From positions 52,741,453 through 52,805,452 of the forward strand of contig NC_051068.1 of NCBI RefSeq assembly GCF_004664715.2: DNA of 64,000 nucleotides. Direction: 5' to 3'. Each line of letters opens with the position of its first letter. The stretch's first letter is position 1. Made by a program: the position numbers and the translations under genes. The DNA comes from Peromyscus leucopus. Lineage: Eukaryota > Chordata > Mammalia > Rodentia > Cricetidae. A model generated the notes under the pieces. The model was given only the letters and a program-made list of their open reading frames with translations, had not been told where the DNA came from and made no database searches. Of the stretch, positions 54,350 through 64,000 are shown piece by piece.

Positions 54350-55500
54350 CAGCTGTGACAAAAGCAGAGAGCCAGTCTGATTCCATTATATGGCAATCTG
54401 CCTTCCTATGCTGAAGGCAAGAAAGCAGTGCATTGAAATCTGCCATGTCACAAGTACACAACCTGCTTTAACTGGAGTCAACACTTCTAGGGCAACAGTG
54501 GAGAATTAGAAAAACAATGCACATGAAAAGATTTCATGTTTAATAAGAGAAGAATACACTTAATGTAGATTGGCAGATTAGGAAAGTAATTTAACTGCAG
54601 GACACTGGGGGCTTTATTTTTAGCTTCTTATTTTTGTCAGTAATAAAGCCCAGAATAAATACTGGCAACACACTGGTGTGCTTCATTTTGACTACAGCAA
54701 ATTTCTTTAAGTATGCAGCTCAAGCCTTGATGTCTTTTATCAGAGTAAGCCTCAACCACTGTTGATTTGCCCTCCATCTGCAGAACAGAAGTGGCCCCAC
54801 ATTCCAGAGCAAATGGGCCTCACATGCAGGCCTGCTCTGACAAGAACACAATCCATTTTATGTACCTGAGCTATTAAGTGTCTAGGAATATATGGGATCT
54901 TTCTGCCTCTCTCATCTAAGGCTGTCACAGCTAATCAGACAGTTTCAAGAAATCAGAAGCTATATCCATGTCACCTAATTGTCTTCTTGCAATTCCACAA
55001 ATAGCAGGCAAAGTGAGTCATCCTTCATATGCATCCCAAGTAGGGGTCTAAGTAACAGCAGGAATCAAAAGTGATAGCAGCAGATGCCATTGACTACCAG
55101 GGGATGGAGACATTTTATTTAATTGCTGCTTATAATTTTATTTCTTTAGTCAGTGCTATTTATGGCCCCATAAGATGAAGCAGGTTTCTTCCTTTATTCT
55201 CATTTTCCATTAAATCATGAGGAGTGATCTCAGTAAGCAGAGAGATGAGCAGAATGCTAACATACTGTGAACTAACATATACACTGGATTCAAATATTTT
55301 AAGACAACCATTCTCCATCTATAAATTTTGTTCATCAAACGTTGTATCTTCCCATGTTAATTTGTAGCTATTCTTTCATATTAATTCCTTGGATTTATTG
55401 ATCACCCATAATGTGCAAGGCTGCAGCATATAGAAGACTTACTTACATTAATGGAAGGCTCTGTATTACCTTTTATGAGGAAAGAAAGAGGAAAATGTGA
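54350..55500. other. Repeat-poor intronic block
   Basis: Over 1.1 kb with no SINE, LTR, L1 or microsatellite that I can recognise, in an intron otherwise full of them. It is rich in AT-core words (TTAATT, ATTAG, TTTATTTTTAG) mixed with moderate GC and has no long open frame. Confidence 0.45.
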
Positions 55501-55904
55501 AGATGTAGAAAGTAAATGAAGAAATGGGGAGAAAAAAGAAACAGGACGTAAAGAAAATGCATTAAAATGACGCTAAGTAATCATAAGAATTGCACAGAAA
55601 TGTACTGAGACTGAAGCAAAGGGAGCACTTTGGATGGGCTCAAAACCAAGGCAAGACGTAACTGACATGAAGGAATGAGTTATCCAGATAACTCTGAGAC
55701 GAGAATTTCAGGCAACAGAGACAGCAATGCAAAAACCCTCCAAAGAGTAGCAAGGAGGCACACACAGCTCACAGTGTGATGGGGGAGAGAGCCACTCTTG
55801 AATCTGCCTGTGGACAGTATACAGGGTTTCAGAACACCCCAAAGAGCTCCATATCACCATGTATGACAAAAGCACTTAATATAATGTATATTCTTAAACA
55901 CCTC

Positions 55905-56088
55905 ATTTTTTGTTTGTTTGTTTTGTTTTGTTTTATTTTGTTTTTTGAGACAGGGTTCCTCTGTGTAACATTTCTAGTTGTCCCGAAACTAGTTCTGTAG
56001 ACAAGTCTGGCCTTGGATTCACAGAGATCTGCCTGCCTCTGCCTCCTGAGTACTGGATTTAAAGGTGTTTGCTACCACAGGTAACCCT
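55905..56088 (-). mobile_element. B1 SINE, minus strand
   Basis: A (TTTG)n start, then GAGACAGGGTTCCTCTGTGT, AGATCTGCCTGCCTCTGCCT and GGATTTAAAGGTGTTTGCTA, match a somewhat diverged B1. Confidence 0.9.
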
Positions 56089-56098
56089 TATAATTATT

Positions 56099-56103
<5 letters not shown>

Positions 56104-56136
<33 letters not shown>

Positions 56137-56230
56137 AAAAGAACAGAATATATACAATATTACACACATACATAATACAAATACATACATACACACATAT
56201 ATACATAAATACATACATAAATGTGTGTGC
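56104..56230. repeat. (AT)n with ACATACAT-rich flank
   Basis: About 15 AT units (56104-56133) followed by imperfect CATA/TACA units to 56225. Confidence 0.93.
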
Positions 56231-56234
56231 TCAC

Positions 56235-56625
56235 TCGTATAATAATAAAATAATATGTGGATCCCGCCCTTGACCCAGAGATATGTTCATGCCCTTGCAT
56301 TTCCCTGTCTAGTTTGGGAATCTCAAAGGAGTTATCACTCCCCTCATAGAACCAGAATTCCAGGGCAAAATGGGTTGCATTTGGACCTAAAATTGCAAGG
56401 TGTTACTGCCTCTCAGGAAATGTGGACCATGTGGGTCTCCTCTGGAGGAGCATCAATGCGGGACCCCATGAAGAACTCCTTTAGGCCTCCTGGGTGGAGT
56501 TGGTGGGAAGTTACTAGTAAAAAAAAAACCTTCTGCAAACATTTAATTAAAAAAAAAACAAAAAACAGGCAATCCTTTGGCTGTCCCAAAGAAGTGCTCT
56601 TCTGTTTGAATTAATAAAAAGTGGA
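56235..56625 (+). repeat. Unassigned block with 119-codon open frame and A-rich tail
   Basis: The open frame at 56255-56614 has no product I recognise. Two A runs (56519-56528 and 56550-56559) and an AATAAA at 56612 make it look like a retrotransposed or LTR-derived fragment rather than a gene. Confidence 0.3.
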
Positions 56626-56639
56626 GCAGTCCACTGTGC

Positions 56640-57885
56640 CCTCCCAGTCATGACCAGGGACACCCCACTCTTTGCATTTATAAGCAAGCTTTGAGAAACT
56701 TATAATTATATTTTATATACTGCAATAGCAGCAACACTTACATTATAAAAATGAATAAAATAACCCTGAAAGGTGCTCATCAAATCCGGAAAGCCACTTG
56801 CTTCCAGAGGAAAAATACTAAGTAGATAGATAAAGGGAGGTGAGAGGGCACTTTATATATATATAAAATCTTTTGTCCTTTTGATAGGAGTGTTACTCCT
56901 CCCAAATAACATTCAATAAAATAAGTATGTGTACAGGTGAGCATGCAACTCTGTGTGTGTGTGCGCACAAGCTCACGTGCTAATGCAACCCATAAGGCTG
57001 TGGGTAGACCATATGCCTTTATCATGTGATTAGAGCATATGGTCTCAGGACTGATTTATAATCAATTACAGTTTTGAGATGACCAATGACAAAAAGGTGT
57101 GTTAACACAAAATGTGTCCTTTGGAGCCTAACAATAGGGCAACAAGGAGAATATTGTCATTCGTTTTTCTTCCCAGTTCTGTTCAAAAAGGAATATTACT
57201 GGTCTTGCCGTGCACACAAGTTCTGAAAGTGTGGCATGTCATGTAAGGCAAAGATAAAGCTTTCTGTCAATTCTACCTTGCCTCTTACCTCCAATTTTAC
57301 AATTACTGAGAGAATTAACACTTAAACTGTTGAAATGTTCAGATAACTCAATCCTCATCCACCCACCCCACCCCCAAATAAAAAGATGTGCGAAAAGGAA
57401 GGCAGGGCCTGTGGCTCAATATTTAATAAATACTTGGGACTGAATTCCTGTGAAAGAGTGAGACTCAAAAACAGCACCAATCTGGATAAAGTCACAAGCC
57501 ACAGTCTGCAAATTTGCATAGCCCGTGACCTATGATCCTTTGCAGGGACCCAGACATGGATGCTGGGAAGGCTGAAGGAAGTCAGATGGCTACTGTCAAA
57601 CAAATCCCTTGAAGAGACCAGAGATGTGATTAATACATGTGCACTTGAAAGGTAGATAATGCTAAAATTTGAGAGGCAGGCTGTGTATCTAGTTATCAAA
57701 TGTGGACATACTTTAACCTAGAAATCAATTTCTAAGAATTTCCCCTAAGCAATAAAATCATGAGTATGAACGTATTTATATGCAAAAACATCATAAAACC
57801 AAAATAATCATTAAAGAAAATGGATCTGTAAAATCAGATACTAAGAGATAACACTCTGCCTCCTAAAAATATTATTGGGTAGGTG
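56640..57885. other. WDR49 large intron, unassigned DNA
   Basis: No named repeat or exon. Confidence 0.4.
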
Positions 57886-57889
57886 ATGG

Positions 57890-58075
57890 GGAGATGACTT
57901 ATTAGCTAAAAGTGCTCAGTGTGAAAGCATGAGGACCATAATTCAGCATCTGTGTAAATGATAGGTGTGCATGGTGACCTGTCTCTAGTCCCAGGTCTAA
58001 GGACCTCCAGATCAACCTGGCTATCAAAACTAGTCAAATTAGTGTACTCTAGGTTCGCTGAGAGACCCCACCTCA

Positions 58076-58077
<2 letters not shown>
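57890..58077 (+). mobile_element. B4-type SINE
   Basis: GGTGATGGGGAGATGACTTA, GTGAAAGCATGAGGACCATA and GGTGACCTGTCTCTAGTCCC form a tRNA-derived head with a diverged 7SL-like part. Confidence 0.7.
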
Positions 58078-58123
<46 letters not shown>

Positions 58124-58168
58124 CACACACACACACACACAGATAGATAGACAGACAGGCAGGCAGGA

Positions 58169-58254
<86 letters not shown>

Positions 58255-58299
58255 AGTAGAGCAGTAGAAGAAGACAGCAGGTGTCAACCTCTGGCCTTG

Positions 58300-58333
<34 letters not shown>

Positions 58334-58384
58334 ACACATATATTCATGCACATGCACACACACACACACACACACACATACATA
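58078..58384. repeat. Compound (CA)n-(GACA)n-(GATA)n-(CA)n microsatellite
   Basis: In order: (CA)n with an AACA slip, GATA, GACA, GGCA and GACA units, 14 GATA units, 60 bp of unique DNA, then two further CA stretches ending CATACATACAT. Long open frames here are artefacts. Confidence 0.97.
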
Positions 58385-58960
58385 CATACATGAAGAGAGA
58401 GAAAGAAATGATGAAGTTCTAGGTTTAGGTGTAATGAAATATATTCCAATACATTACTGAATTGAAAAAGTGTGTCATACAACCATATTTGTGCGAAATA
58501 GTTTCCACACAAAATAATCATAAAACTTGTTGATAAAGCCTCAGTTCCTTCCTTAGTTGGGCTTCACTGCAATTTTTTGAATTTCTTCTAATTAGCATGT
58601 AGTAGTTGAAGGTGATATCTTATACAAGTTAGTTATTCTAATAAAATTGTAAATACTATTTATGTCAAAGTTCAGTGACACCTATCTAACTTGACTACAA
58701 ATATATTAAAAGGTAAAAGACAATTGACATTGTGTTTTGTAAAACCACATGAACATGCATTATTAAGATGAGGATCAGAATCATGAAGCAGAAATTTTGC
58801 CTATTCTACTTTATAACACATGTAGAAATGCATATTTTTAAAATTTCCTACAATTATGAAATCTGTGCAAATACTGTGAGAACTGTCTTCAGCATCCTGA
58901 GTTAAGATCTTTCCATGGTCTTCCTCATCAAATCACTCTTGCTTTCTGGATGGCTGTGAG
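58385..58960. other. WDR49 large intron, unassigned DNA
   Basis: AT-rich; no repeat or exon recognised. Confidence 0.4.
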
Positions 58961-58964
58961 AGTG

Positions 58965-59347
58965 TGCTGTGGATATTGCTCTGTATAAATAAAATGCTGA
59001 TTGGCCAGTAGCCAGGCAGGAAGTATAGGTGGGACAAGCAGAGAAAAGAATGCTGGGAAGTGGAAGGCTGAAGCAGAGAGAAGCTGCCAGCCACCGCCAT
59101 GAGAAGATGATAAGATACCGGTAAGCCATGAGCCACATGGCAACTTTTAGATTAATAGAAATGGGTTAATTTAAGATATAAATTATATATATATATGAAC
59201 AGTTAGCAAGAAGCCTGCCACAGCCATACAGTTTATAAGTAATATAAGTCTCTGTGTGTTTACTTGGTTGGGTCTGAGAGGCTGTGGGACTGGCGGGTGA
59301 GAGAGATTTGTCCTGACTGTGGATAAGGCAGGAAAACTCTAGCTACA
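58965..59347 (+). mobile_element. Solo class II ERV LTR (same family as 14709-15210)
   Basis: The element runs from TGCTGTGGATATTGCTCTGT to CTCTAGCTACA, 383 bp. It has TATAAATAAAATGCTGATTG, ATAGAAATGGGTTAATTT, an (AT)n slip at 59187 and GAGAGATTTGTCCTGAC. The flanking 6-mers agagtg and ggggtg match at four of six positions, a decayed target duplication. It has one copy of the segment that is doubled in the other LTR. Confidence 0.88.
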
Positions 59348-63588
<4,241 letters not shown>

Positions 63589-63741
63589 CCAGGCAGTGGT
63601 AGCACACTCCTTTAATCCCAGCACTCAGGAGGCAGAGCCAGGCAGATCTCTGTGAGTTTGAAGCCAACCTGGTCTACAGAATGAGATCCAGGACAGGCAC
63701 CAAAACTACACAGAGAAACCCTGTCTTGAAAAAAACCAAAA

Positions 63742-63745
<4 letters not shown>
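63589..63745 (+). mobile_element. B1 SINE with target duplication
   Basis: GCCAGGCAGTGGTAGCACAC, CCTTTAATCCCAGCACTCAG and CTACACAGAGAAACCCTGTC form a near-consensus B1. The target duplication agagatggtcatttggg occurs at 63572-63588 and, beyond the (GA)n, at 63799-63815. Confidence 0.95.

Positions 63746-63803
<58 letters not shown>
63746..63803. repeat. (GA)n microsatellite between B1 tail and target duplication
   Basis: About 28 GA units. The tract merges with the 'agagat' start of the duplicated target site. Confidence 0.97.
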
Positions 63804-63806
<3 letters not shown>

Positions 63807-63815
63807 TCATTTGGG

Positions 63816-64000
63816 GCTCCATCTCCTGCATTATTTGGTGATTCCATTTAGATCATCTTCATATATGCATATATTTTAGGAAGTTTCTACTGTATTAGGT
63901 TTCCATAAAACCCCTCAAATGGCTTTTAGTTTTAACTGCCCCTCACCATATTCCCTCCCTCACTGCCACACACCCCCTCATGTTTAATCCTCCCACTCCT
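63816..64000. other. End of window, intronic
   Basis: A pyrimidine-rich end (CCTCACTGCCACACACCCC) could be a reversed L1 3' end, but too little is present to call. Confidence 0.3.

Noticed and set aside
56255..56614. 119-codon plus-strand frame as a possible gene
   Set aside because: No recognised family, no splice or promoter context, poly-A runs inside the frame; kept only as an unassigned block.
58078..58384. CRISPR-like regular repeats
   Set aside because: Units are 2-4 bp simple repeats without unique spacers, in a mammalian genome.
58039..58521. 160-codon minus-strand frame, the longest in the window
   Set aside because: It is translation of the compound CA/GACA/GATA tract; composition is almost entirely Cys-Val and Leu-Ser-Ile-Tyr repeats.

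Overview
This window is nuclear DNA from a muroid rodent. It is AT-rich, intron-dominated and full of B1, B2, B4 and ID SINEs, rodent L1, MaLR LTRs and CA/GT microsatellites. The LTR families point to a cricetid (deer mouse, vole or hamster type) rather than Mus or Rattus. They include a 2.7 kb mys-like element with ~366 bp LTRs, and LTRs of a type I associate with cricetid genomes. The species itself cannot be fixed by eye.

The only gene I can support is on the minus strand: the C-terminal half of WDR49 (also called CFAP337), a WD-repeat protein of motile cilia and flagella. Nine consecutive coding exons lie at 62856-63089, 49902-50066, 43085-43200, 35680-35810, 33438-33536, 30891-31052, 28859-29046, 27683-27880 and 22250-22425. 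All splice sites are GT-AG, all phases agree, and together they give about 489 codons with no internal stop. The 5' exons lie beyond position 64000. The last coding exon(s) were not found in the 22 kb at the low-coordinate end.

Layout by coordinate. 1-22249 is the 3'-most intron or downstream DNA: L1 ends, two homologous C/T-rich repeats, MaLR-type LTRs, an ID stacked beside a hAT element, a solo class II LTR with perfect target duplications, an old L1 ORF2, and the mys-like element nested in an L1 3' UTR. 22250-35810 holds six exons separated by a minus-strand MaLR, stacked internally deleted L1 pieces, an LTR interrupted by a B1, and an ERV1-type LTR only 116 bp from an exon. 35811-50066 holds two exons, a composite LTR carrying B1-like sequence, and ERVL/MaLR-like DNA with a second hAT insertion. 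50067-62855 is a large intron with a repeat-poor block near 54.35-55.5 kb, a compound microsatellite and another LTR. 62856-64000 holds the 5'-most visible exon, another intron part and a B1 with a (GA)n tail.

I found no CRISPR, operon, tRNA or rRNA gene, and no convincing new system. What repays a second look is mainly nested and stacked transposition history, with target duplications readable directly in the sequence.
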